A stretch of 15,755 bases of DNA, from assembly GCA_900557255.1 (NCBI GenBank), contig USSA01000058.1, positions 1 through 15,755 on the forward strand. The letters are read 5' to 3'. Position numbers and translations under genes: made by a program. The stretch comes from an uncultured Prevotella sp. (GTDB lineage: Bacteria > Bacteroidota > Bacteroidia > Bacteroidales > Bacteroidaceae). Of this stretch, positions 1 to 7,233 are shown piece by piece. Positions within the stretch are counted from its first letter, which is position 1; each line of letters starts with the position of its first letter. Below the pieces are notes generated by a model. The model was given only the letters and a program-made list of their open reading frames with translations, had not been told where the DNA came from and ran no database searches.

Positions 1-135
1 GGACTTTGCAAAAAGCCCGCAAATAGGGGCGTTGTGACATTTTTGGACGCTTACTACATTCCCGCGGTTATATTTGTGAATGGTATGAGACAATACTCAG
101 CGAGTAACAGAAAATATGTCTCTCCAAAATTATGA
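1..135 (+). CDS. C-terminal fragment of an unidentified upstream protein
   Basis: Frame 1 is open from the first base of the window to a TGA at 133-135 (44 codons), while the other two forward frames stop within the first 36 bases. The fragment would end in the residues NRKYVSPKL. It contains a hydrophobic stretch (YYIPAVIFV) followed by a charged tail. I do not recognise the family from so short a piece. Its orientation and the 45-base gap to the next gene fit an operon that started further upstream. An open frame of this length could arise by chance, so the call is tentative. Confidence 0.45.
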   Translation, partial: GLCKKPANRGVVTFLDAYYIPAVIFVNGMRQYSASNRKYVSPKL

Positions 136-180
136 ATTATACGATAACCAACTCATTTAGTAGATTACAAGTAATTTCCA

Positions 181-1275
181 ATGCAAAACAAACATATTTT
201 ATGGATAGATGATGCTCGAACATTAACCATGTTATTGGTTATCATAGGGCACTGTACTTATACCAATTTGATGACACCTTATGGTGGTATAGATTATTTC
301 AGAGATATCTCGCCTACGGACTATTCCGTTGGAGAGAAGCTGCTCTGTACGATGGTAAGCTTTATTTATACGTTCCACATGCCATTATTTATGATGCTGA
401 GTGGAGCTTGCTTTAGTTTGACCATTCATAAGGTAGCGGGCTTGAAGGCATTTGTGAGTAACAAGGCAAGAAGGCTTCTTGTGCCTTTCTTGTTTACCAC
501 GTTGCTCTTGTCCTTGCCTCTAAAGTATATGAGTGGTTATTATTCTGAGTCCGCCAACGTATTAGAGGATATAGTCCTGGGGCAATTCCTTTTGATGGGT
601 AACTCACATCTTTGGTTCGTGGCTAGCCTGTTTTGGATATTTCTTATGTATTATGGCTTGCATCAGAAGCATCTAACGGATAAACGGTGGTTCCTGCCTA
701 GTTTGGTAGGTGTCTCTATAGTAGCAACGTATTTTATCAATAAGGGCATTGAGTTCTTGGGCATATTGGCTGCATTCAAACATTTGGTGTATTTTGCATT
801 TGGCTTTAAGCATTTACGCAAGCTTGATGCGATGATGGGGGGGCAAGTCTTACTGCTCAACATTGTAGTTTATAGCCTCTTGTTCATTGCCTTTTTGAAA
901 TATGGTAATGGGGATACTGTTTTTATGAAAGCAGCACATTATATATATACAGTAGTGATGGGCGTATATGGCTCCATCATCATGATCCAGTTTACCAAAT
1001 ATTTTGGCACATTCAAATGTATTACCAATCTCAGACTTTACAAGACATTCTCTCGTTATAGTTATGAGCTTTATCTCTTCTCCGATCCTTTCAACTATGT
1101 GTTGGTGTATCTGGCCTATCTAGGTTTGGGAGATTTTGTAACGAGTAATGTAGATGCATTCCTTGCTTTCTTTATAAGGTTATTTGGAACCATCGTCTTG
1201 GCGATGCTTGTGATTTGGATAAAGAATAAAATTCAATCAGTAAATTGTTTACATGGCACAATCAGTAAAAGTTAA
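181..1275 (+). CDS. Membrane acyltransferase, acyltransferase-3 (AT3) family
   Basis: This 364-residue polytopic membrane protein fits the acyltransferase-3 family (OafA/WecH type), which transfers acetyl or other short acyl groups to sugars of surface glycans at the inner membrane. The N-terminal helix carries the family's Arg-x10-His pattern (R13 to H24 in ARTLTMLLVIIGH), and a second hallmark, FHMPLFMMLSG, follows in the next membrane segment. About ten hydrophobic segments are spaced along the chain, with a basic loop (NKARRLLVPF) as usual for the family. ATG at 181 is the first start after the upstream stop; no clear Shine-Dalgarno is present. The last 23 bases overlap the flippase gene. 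A G7 run at 837-843 encodes M219-G-G within the frame, and gain or loss of one G gives a stop within about 11 codons. The acyl group and acceptor sugar cannot be read from the sequence. Confidence 0.85.
   Translation: MQNKHILWIDDARTLTMLLVIIGHCTYTNLMTPYGGIDYFRDISPTDYSVGEKLLCTMVSFIYTFHMPLFMMLSGACFSLTIHKVAGLKAFVSNKARRLLVPFLFTTLLLSLPLKYMSGYYSESANVLEDIVLGQFLLMGNSHLWFVASLFWIFLMYYGLHQKHLTDKRWFLPSLVGVSIVATYFINKGIEFLGILAAFKHLVYFAFGFKHLRKLDAMMGGQVLLLNIVVYSLLFIAFLKYGNGDTVFMKAAHYIYTVVMGVYGSIIMIQFTKYFGTFKCITNLRLYKTFSRYSYELYLFSDPFNYVLVYLAYLGLGDFVTSNVDAFLAFFIRLFGTIVLAMLVIWIKNKIQSVNCLHGTISKS
837..843 (+). repeat. Poly-G tract (G7) inside the first acyltransferase gene
   Basis: Seven G, preceded by T and followed by C. 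It covers the third position of Met219 and two GGG glycine codons. With eight G the frame meets TAG after about 11 more codons; with six G it meets TAG after about 8. Either slip would remove the C-terminal 40 percent of the protein. It is one of four identical T-G7-C tracts in the window and a candidate slippage site. Confidence 0.8.
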
Positions 1276-2689
1276 TTATATACTCAACCTTATCAATACG
1301 GGAACTCAGATGCTGTTCCCATTGATAACCTTTCCTTATGTTTGCCGAGTTATAGAGGCTGATGGTATCGGACAGATCAATTTCTTCCAGTCTATTATCA
1401 GTTATATATCCTTGTTCACTTGCTTAGGCATACCGATGTATGCCATCCGAGAGATAGCTAGAGATAGAAGTGATGTGGTAAAGATGAATCGAACGGCGAT
1501 GGAGATCCTGTTGCTGCATTCGATGCTGACATTGGTGGGATACGCTATAGTCGCCATCCTTTGTTTGACTGTTCCGCAGATTCAAGTCAACATACCATTG
1601 TTCTTGATTCTGAGCCTTACCATCTTTTTTACGGCTATCGGGTGCGAGTGGTTCTATCAGGGAATAGAAGATTTTAAGTATATCACCATTCGAGGACTCA
1701 TCATCAAGACGGTTTCTGTCGTTCTCTTATTCATCTTTGTGAAGAGTAAGACAGATTTGCTCTACTATGGTTGTTATACCGTCTTTGGAGTCTTAGGTGG
1801 TAATATCTTCAACTTCTTCCGTCTTCGTAAGTACATCCATCGTGAGAACATCATCTTCTCAGAACTTCATATCAAGCGACATGTCAAGCCAGTCTTGAAG
1901 GTCTTCTCGTTCTCTGTGGTAACCAGTATTTATCTCCAACTGAATACGGTATTATTGGGATTCTTGAAGAATGCTTTGGCGGTAGGATATTTTGCAGCAG
2001 CCACTAAGGTGATGCAAATGTTGTTGACGATGTCTGCCTGCCTTGGTTCTGTTATGATGCCACGAGCATCCCACCTTATTGCGGAGAACAAGGAAGACGA
2101 ATTCAGTCGTTTGATTCAAAAGTCATACGACTTTACTTTGGCAATAGCACTTCCGATGACGATTGGTCTCATCTTCTGTGCGCCAAGTCTTATCACAGCT
2201 TTATGTGGAGTTAAGTTCGAACATTCTATATTGCCATCACAGATTATAGCACCGATTATATTAATGGTCGCAATCTCTAATGTCTTTGGCATTCAGGTAT
2301 TGTTTCCTAAAGGGAAAATCAATATCGTAACTTTGAGTTGCGGTATAGGAGCAGTTGCAGATTTGATTCTCAACCTGTGTCTGATTCCGTTCTTCTCTTA
2401 TATCGGAACATCCATCGCTTATTTGGGAGCTGAGGTAGCCACGACTGTGTCAATGTATTTCATTGGTCGCAAGTATATACCTATCATATATTTTAAGAAA
2501 TCACATCTCACTTATGCGTTAGGTTGCATAGTGATGGCTTTCGCCTTATATGGTTTAAGCCTCTTACAACTGCCTACGCTTACCATCTTGCTTCTGCAAG
2601 GTTGCTGTGGAGTCTTAGCTTACTTCATTATCCTATGTATCTGCAAGGACGAAATGCTAGTTCAAATATTGTTAAAAATAAAACGATAA
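1253..2689 (+). CDS. wzx: Wzx-type polysaccharide flippase
   Basis: The 478-residue product is hydrophobic throughout, with roughly 12-14 membrane segments, and matches the polysaccharide-transport branch of the MOP/MATE exporters (Wzx, RfbX). These flip undecaprenyl-diphosphate-linked repeat units across the inner membrane. Family signs are the N-terminal NTGTQMLFPLITFPYVCRV, the following GIGQINFFQSI, and GIPMYAIREIAR near residue 65. The length is normal. ATG 1253 lies inside the end of the acyltransferase gene, a 23-base overlap suggesting translational coupling; the stop is 7 bases before glf. C-ending codons such as TTC and ATC are common here, as in glf, unlike the genes after 3826. 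Substrate specificity cannot be predicted. Confidence 0.9.
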   Translation: MAQSVKVNYILNLINTGTQMLFPLITFPYVCRVIEADGIGQINFFQSIISYISLFTCLGIPMYAIREIARDRSDVVKMNRTAMEILLLHSMLTLVGYAIVAILCLTVPQIQVNIPLFLILSLTIFFTAIGCEWFYQGIEDFKYITIRGLIIKTVSVVLLFIFVKSKTDLLYYGCYTVFGVLGGNIFNFFRLRKYIHRENIIFSELHIKRHVKPVLKVFSFSVVTSIYLQLNTVLLGFLKNALAVGYFAAATKVMQMLLTMSACLGSVMMPRASHLIAENKEDEFSRLIQKSYDFTLAIALPMTIGLIFCAPSLITALCGVKFEHSILPSQIIAPIILMVAISNVFGIQVLFPKGKINIVTLSCGIGAVADLILNLCLIPFFSYIGTSIAYLGAEVATTVSMYFIGRKYIPIIYFKKSHLTYALGCIVMAFALYGLSLLQLPTLTILLLQGCCGVLAYFIILCICKDEMLVQILLKIKR

Positions 2690-2696
2690 TTATTAT

Positions 2697-3857
2697 ATGG
2701 AAAATCATTATGATTACTTAATAGTTGGCTCCGGTCTTTTCGGAGCCACTTTCGCACATCTTGCTCATAAGCAGGGTAAGAAGTGCTTGGTGATAGATAA
2801 GCGTTCTCACTTAGGTGGTAACATCTATTGTGAGAATATCGAAGGTATCAACGTGCATAAGTATGGCGCACACATCTTCCATACCTCCAATAAGAAAGTG
2901 TGGGATTTCGTGAACTCTATTGTAGAGTTTAACCGCTATACCAACTCGCCAGTGGCTAACTATAAAGGTAAGCTCTATAATCTGCCTTTCAATATGAACA
3001 CCTTCTACCAGATGTGGGGTGTTACCACTCCAGAGGAGGCGCAGGATAAGATTGATGAACAGAAAGCGGAAGCTGTTGCTCGTATGAAAGCTGATGGCGT
3101 AACAGAACCACGCAATTTGGAGGAGCAGGCTCAGGTATTGATAGGAAAAGACATTTATGAGAAACTTATCAAGGGATATACTGAGAAGCAGTGGGGTAGA
3201 AAATGTACAGAACTTCCTGCTTTCATTATCAAGCGTCTGCCTGTTCGTCTCATCTTCGATAATAACTACTTCAATGATAAGTATCAGGGTATCCCTGTTG
3301 GTGGTTATAACAAACTCATTGATGGCTTGCTTGAAGGAGTAGAGACGAAAACGAATGTAGATTTCTTTGAAAACCGCTCTTATTGGGAGGGTATCGCTGA
3401 CGAGATAGTGTTCACTGGTAAGATAGATGAATTCTATAATTATCAGTTTGGTAAACTTAACTATCGTACAGTACGCTTTGAGACAGAGATCATTGATAAA
3501 CCAAATTATCAGGGTAATGCTGTTGTGAACTATACCGAGCGTGAAGTACCTTACACCCGTGTGATTGAGCATAAGCACTTTGAAATGTTTGGTCAGGAGG
3601 TGTACGATTGTCCAAAGACCGTTATCTCTGAGGAATATTCAACCGAGTGGAAGGATGGTATGGAGCCATATTATCCTGTGAACGACAAACTGAATTCTGA
3701 GTTGTATGCTAAGTATAAGTCTTTGGCTGATAAGGAAGATAATATTATATTCGGAGGTAGATTGGCAGAATACAAGTATTACGATATGGCTCCGATTATT
3801 GAGAAGGTTTTAAATATATTTGATGATGAAGAACATAGCGGTTGTTGTAACTTATAA
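2697..3857 (+). CDS. glf: UDP-galactopyranose mutase
   Basis: Glf is a flavoenzyme that interconverts UDP-galactopyranose and UDP-galactofuranose in the cytoplasm, supplying Galf for the polysaccharide. The 386-residue product opens with an FAD-binding Rossmann fingerprint (IVGSGLFGA, glycines at 11, 13 and 16). It also carries the family motifs DKRSHLGGN, KYGAHIFHT, LPFNMNTFYQMW, YTEKQWGR and, near the end, FGGRLAEYKYYDM. Length and motif order are those of a complete bacterial Glf. ATG 2697 is 7 bases after the flippase stop. The last residues (EEHSGCCNL) follow the conserved end and are read from the start of the next gene in another frame, so the two genes overlap by 32 bases. An adjacent GalfT-like GT2 gene supports the assignment. 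Confidence 0.95.
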   Translation: MENHYDYLIVGSGLFGATFAHLAHKQGKKCLVIDKRSHLGGNIYCENIEGINVHKYGAHIFHTSNKKVWDFVNSIVEFNRYTNSPVANYKGKLYNLPFNMNTFYQMWGVTTPEEAQDKIDEQKAEAVARMKADGVTEPRNLEEQAQVLIGKDIYEKLIKGYTEKQWGRKCTELPAFIIKRLPVRLIFDNNYFNDKYQGIPVGGYNKLIDGLLEGVETKTNVDFFENRSYWEGIADEIVFTGKIDEFYNYQFGKLNYRTVRFETEIIDKPNYQGNAVVNYTEREVPYTRVIEHKHFEMFGQEVYDCPKTVISEEYSTEWKDGMEPYYPVNDKLNSELYAKYKSLADKEDNIIFGGRLAEYKYYDMAPIIEKVLNIFDDEEHSGCCNL

Positions 3858-4719
3858 TAGGTGTACTTTATTGCAAAAGGCAATAAGAGCGTTAAAAAAT
3901 CAAACTGTACCATTGGATGTAATTTTGGTTATAAACAATGGGAGTACAGATGATACTGCAGAATGGTTAAGTAAACAAGAGGGCGTAATGGTCGTTACCC
4001 AGGATAATCTTGGAGGTTCTGGAGGCTTTTGGCGCGGAATTAAGGAAGCTTATGCTTTGGGGGCAGATTATATTTGGTGTATGGATGACGATGTTCATCC
4101 TTATTCGGATTGTTTGGAGCAACAGCTACGAGTGATGCCTCAGGCTGGTGGAATTGTTGCTCCACAAAGGCTGCTCGATGGCAAAAGTGTTGTTACTGGT
4201 GGCGAGTGTTTGCATTTTAATTTCACAAATCCTTTTAGGTCAATGAAGTATAATGCTACTTTGGACGATATTATAAGGTGTAAGGATTATATGGAAGTGG
4301 AATCCATAGCTTTTGAGGGACCTTTGATTTCTCGAAATGTAGTAGAGAAAATTGGACTTCCAGTGAAAGAATTATTCATATTTTGGGATGATACAGAGTA
4401 TTCTTATCGTGCAAAGAAGAATGGATTTCATATTGTTTATGCCTCAAAAGCACATTTGTTTAAGGAAAATTTGACTGCTAACACAAATAAAAAAAGGTCG
4501 TGGAAATATCCATATATGCTCCGCAATGAAATTTATTTTATCGAGTTGTATGCACCTATATATATTAAAAGACTTATACAGGTGAAGCTTTTCACTCGCT
4601 TTATGTTAGGTGTATGTAAGCGTCTCGTCCTTGCCGATGGTACATATCAAATGGCGGACTTTAAGGTGGTAATAAAAGCTTTCATGGATGGTGTTAGAAG
4701 AAAATTAAGAAAATACTGA
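3826..4719 (+). CDS. GT2 family glycosyltransferase, probable galactofuranosyltransferase
   Basis: This cytoplasmic GT-A enzyme is predicted to add one sugar to the lipid-linked repeat unit. From ATG 3826 the 297-residue product begins with the GT2 strand VVVTYNR, then NNGSTDDT, the motif NLGGSGGF, and the metal-binding MDDDV at about residues 86-90. An acceptor-side FWDDTEYSYR motif follows. The NxGGxGGF block plus WDDxEY is typical of GlfT/rhamnosyltransferase-like members of GT2, and the neighbouring glf makes UDP-Galf the best donor guess. Two ATGs in a row occur at 3823 and 3826, preceded by TTG at 3820; I chose the one giving MKNIAVVV, and 3823 is equally possible. It overlaps glf by 32-35 bases. 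Codon choice turns sharply AT-rich compared with glf. Confidence 0.85.
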   Translation: MKNIAVVVTYNRCTLLQKAIRALKNQTVPLDVILVINNGSTDDTAEWLSKQEGVMVVTQDNLGGSGGFWRGIKEAYALGADYIWCMDDDVHPYSDCLEQQLRVMPQAGGIVAPQRLLDGKSVVTGGECLHFNFTNPFRSMKYNATLDDIIRCKDYMEVESIAFEGPLISRNVVEKIGLPVKELFIFWDDTEYSYRAKKNGFHIVYASKAHLFKENLTANTNKKRSWKYPYMLRNEIYFIELYAPIYIKRLIQVKLFTRFMLGVCKRLVLADGTYQMADFKVVIKAFMDGVRRKLRKY

Positions 4720-4720
4720 A

Positions 4721-5908
4721 ATGGTAAAATCATTTATTCAAGCTAAGGTTGATGGTGTCCTGCTATTTTTTCTTATAGCATCCACCAATCTGTTTTCATT
4801 TGGACAGATTGATTTGAAGTATTATCAGTATGTTCATTTGGCTATATTAGGCATATTGGTATATGTGTCTTGTTTTAATAAGAAATCTTTGCCTCGAAGT
4901 TATCATGTTCGTTCCGTTTTATTGCTTATGTTTTTGCCTCTGGCAAGTGTCTATTCTTGCTATGTCATTAATGGGCAGGATGTAGGATTGTCATTGGTGG
5001 TATATCGAATGCATTTGGGATGGTTGTTATATTTTTATTTATCTAAAAAACGGCTACCCTTGGATAGTATTGTCAAGACTGTTTTTGTGGTAGGAATGGG
5101 ATATTGTATGATAACCCTCCTTCAGCAAATCACATATCCGATAGCTCCATTTGGTAGCAGGGCTATCGGTTCTGCGTACGCTACAGACAAGGTTGGTGGT
5201 GTAGAACGTAGAATGGGGTTCTGGCGTTTCATGGTGGGCGGTTTGTATTATGGAGTGTTGGCTTTGTTCTTTGTTGTTCGCTCTTCTATTCCATATCGTA
5301 AAATATTATTCTTGTTGCTCTTTTTGAGTATAGTTGCGTCAGGAAATAGGCAGACCATATTTTCAGTATTTATTTCTTTAGTATTTTATTATGCTTTTTC
5401 AAAAAACGTCAGCAATAAGTGGTTGATAATGCTGTTTACGTGTGTAGTTTGCCTTTTTGTTTATATTTTTGCAGATTCCATTTTTGGAAGGCTGACAAAT
5501 GTCAGCGATGATTTAGAAGATGGGCGTATGCCGTCTTATATTTTTTATTGGCAAGAGATAATAAAAAGTCCTATGGCTTTTCTTTTAGGCAATGGACTTC
5601 CTAACGGGGCTTCTTCTTATGGTATGCGTGCTGATTATTATGGTGACTTTCATGTAACGCCTTCTGATATTGGTATAGTTGGAACGATGTATTATTGGGG
5701 GGCTATATATGTGATTACCTATCTGTTGATAATGTTTCGTTGGTTAATGAATCGCCGTTTAAGCCTTTTTTATAAAGCAATACTTTTAAGTTTCCTCATT
5801 TGTAGTCCTATTGCAGGATTTCTATGGGAGATAGAAGGCTTTATGCTTCAAGGCTTGTTGTTTTATTTGTGTGATAGAGAAACATATACTCAAATTGATA
5901 AAAAATAA
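4721..5908 (+). CDS. wzy: Wzy-like polysaccharide polymerase (O-antigen polymerase/ligase type)
   Basis: The 395-residue product is nearly all membrane segments (about 10-12) with a longer hydrophilic loop around residues 255-310 that would face the periplasm. This is the architecture of Wzy polymerases, which join flipped repeat units. The motif SGNRQTIFS at about residues 207-215 resembles the SG-[S/N]-R motif of the O-antigen ligase/polymerase superfamily, and GNGLPNG in the loop fits the same group. Wzy proteins are poorly conserved, so topology and context carry much of the call. ATG 4721 follows the previous stop by one base. A G6 run lies at 5697-5702. A second polymerase-like gene follows at once, so which one is the main polymerase is open. 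Confidence 0.75.
   Translation: MVKSFIQAKVDGVLLFFLIASTNLFSFGQIDLKYYQYVHLAILGILVYVSCFNKKSLPRSYHVRSVLLLMFLPLASVYSCYVINGQDVGLSLVVYRMHLGWLLYFYLSKKRLPLDSIVKTVFVVGMGYCMITLLQQITYPIAPFGSRAIGSAYATDKVGGVERRMGFWRFMVGGLYYGVLALFFVVRSSIPYRKILFLLLFLSIVASGNRQTIFSVFISLVFYYAFSKNVSNKWLIMLFTCVVCLFVYIFADSIFGRLTNVSDDLEDGRMPSYIFYWQEIIKSPMAFLLGNGLPNGASSYGMRADYYGDFHVTPSDIGIVGTMYYWGAIYVITYLLIMFRWLMNRRLSLFYKAILLSFLICSPIAGFLWEIEGFMLQGLLFYLCDRETYTQIDKK
5697..5702 (+). repeat. Poly-G tract (G6) inside the wzy-like gene
   Basis: Six G flanked by T and C, spanning TGG-GGG-GCT (Trp-Gly-Ala). It has the same flanks as the four G7 tracts but is one base shorter, and is the only G6 run I found in the window. A one-base gain would lead to a stop well before the normal end. 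Whether six bases are enough to slip at a meaningful rate is unknown. Confidence 0.45.
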
Positions 5909-5912
5909 TTAT

Positions 5913-7228
5913 ATGGCATCGTTTATTATATTAATAGCTCTTTTCGAGCTTTATCTTTCTTTTAAGAAGCCATTATATGGTTTTAGTTGCTTGTTGGTGG
6001 TTAAAATCTTAATTCCTGACAATGTGCGCTTTCCTGCAGGTGATTTGAGTCTTAATACGGTATGTAGTATGTTGTTGTTTTGTTCTTGGTTGTTGAAAGC
6101 AGGTTTATGGAGAAAGAGATACCCTTCCGATACTAAGATGATGTGGTATATACTGGGATTTATCTTCTTTTGGGGATTTACGATTTTACTGACATATACA
6201 TCTGTTCCGGTGGAAGCTCAATTCAAACCTTATTTTGGATATGTAGTTTTGCAATTATTGCCGATAGTGGTTATGATTGATGTGATAAGGTGTAAGTCTG
6301 ATTTACAGTTGTTGTTACAGTGCTTTTTGGTATCTTCTGTAATTTGCGTTGTATATTCTGTAGGATGTTTCGTTTCGGGAATACCTTATCCTTACAATGA
6401 TATGGTGAATTCTTTCTTTCCTGGTAGGGATACTGATATTGAACTTGTTATGTCTTCTGAAATGGGAGGTATAGCTGGTAGATGCATGGGGACAGCGACT
6501 AGTGGAACTTGGGATTATGGTATGGTTGTTACAGCATTATTCCTTTGCATCGGTAGTATTGCCCTCTTTCTTAAGAATAAAATATGGAATATAGTATGGA
6601 TTTTGTTTGGAATAGATGTTTTGTGTACCACTCGTCGTTCTCCAATCATTGCCTCTATGATTTTTTTGTTGCTTATCTTTCTATTATCTAATAGGAAGAG
6701 TTTAAGTAAAAAAATCTTGTATTTGATTTGTGGGGGGGCATTTTGGCTGCGGTGGTTTATGTCTTTCCTCAACTTAGCACGTTTCGTCATATATTGGAGT
6801 CGGCGATGTTCTTTTGGGATGATTCCGTGTCGGCAAAGAATGAAGTGACAGGTTCCTCTGTATCGTATAGAGTTTATCAACTAAAACGTACGATGGAATT
6901 AATCTCGGATACGCCTATATTTGGTAATGGTTGGGGGAGTTGTTACTATAGAGCGTTGCATAGAGACATGAATGGCTGGGAAAGTATCGTGTTTACAACC
7001 TTGATGCAGTTTGGGTATTTCGGCTTTCTGATATGGATGCATATGTTCTATCGTTTTTACCGATATTCGTTGAAGAGCAAATTACGAGTTATAAGTTTGG
7101 CTTTTATGGTGGCAAGTTTGGCTTTTTGTATACTCAACGATACAATCTATCCTTTCTATATATTCTTTGGTGCAGTATTAATCAACAAGTTGTCCTATAT
7201 GGAAAGGACATGTGTCAAATGTAAATAA
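5913..7228 (+). pseudogene. O-antigen ligase/polymerase-like membrane protein, frame broken at a G7 tract (candidate phase-OFF gene)
   Basis: Two open frames together make one protein. From ATG 5913 (4 bases after the wzy stop) the frame runs through membrane segments and TTRRSPIIAS to the G7 run at 6732-6738. It then continues out of frame to a stop at 6846-6848, giving 311 residues. The natural continuation is in the next frame, from the tract to the TAA at 7226-7228, with SYRVYQLKRTMELISDTPIFGNGWGS. That block matches the periplasmic-loop region of O-antigen ligase/Wzy_C proteins, where [S/N]-R-x-x-x-W/L and P-x-x-G-x-G-x-G/S patterns recur. Eight or five G would restore an intact protein of about 438 residues. 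An in-frame GTG at 5871 inside wzy is a less likely start. The absence of other damage suggests a recent or reversible break, or a sequencing error. If active it would polymerise or ligate glycan at the outer face of the inner membrane. Confidence 0.8.
6732..6738 (+). repeat. Poly-G tract (G7) at the frame break of the second polymerase-like gene
   Basis: Seven G flanked by T and C. Upstream coding is in the frame of 5913; downstream homologous coding is in the frame of 6728. Adding one G (or losing two) joins them; losing one G gives a TAG at about 6777. The break therefore coincides with the homopolymer, as expected for slippage or for a homopolymer miscall. Confidence 0.85.
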
Positions 7229-7233
7229 AAACA

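Noticed and set aside
42..76. Possible Bacteroidales-type promoter: TTTG at 42-45 and TATATTTG at 69-76 (matches TAnnTTTG)
   Set aside because: The spacing is a few bases longer than the usual -33/-7 distance, the motif is easily found by chance in AT-rich DNA, and it sits inside a possible coding tail. A candidate at most, so not listed as a feature.
1..180. Invertible promoter or recombination site as in Bacteroides fragilis capsule loci
   Set aside because: I found no pair of inverted repeats flanking a promoter-like segment in the left-hand region, and no recombinase gene in the window.
2811..3578. Long open frame (255 codons) on the minus strand
   Set aside because: It lies wholly within glf, which has full family motifs on the + strand. 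The minus-strand product shows no recognisable motif and is a shadow of glf codon usage.
4059..4063. G5 runs (4059-4063, 6933-6937, 7364-7368, 9541-9545, 14266-14270) as further slippage sites
   Set aside because: Runs of five are close to the expected decay from the many G4 runs and are usually too short for frequent slippage.
5871..5912. GTG 5871 as the start of the second polymerase-like gene, and GTG 13478 as the start of the tandem isomerase
   Set aside because: In both cases an ATG lies 4-7 bases after the upstream stop (5913 and 13502), matching the spacing of the other genes in this operon.
6725..6745. Programmed ribosomal frameshifting at the G7 run in place of phase variation
   Set aside because: G7 is not a standard X-XXY-YYZ slippery site with an obvious downstream structure, and three other genes carry the same tract in frame, where frameshifting would be harmful. 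It cannot be fully excluded; transcript and protein mapping would decide.
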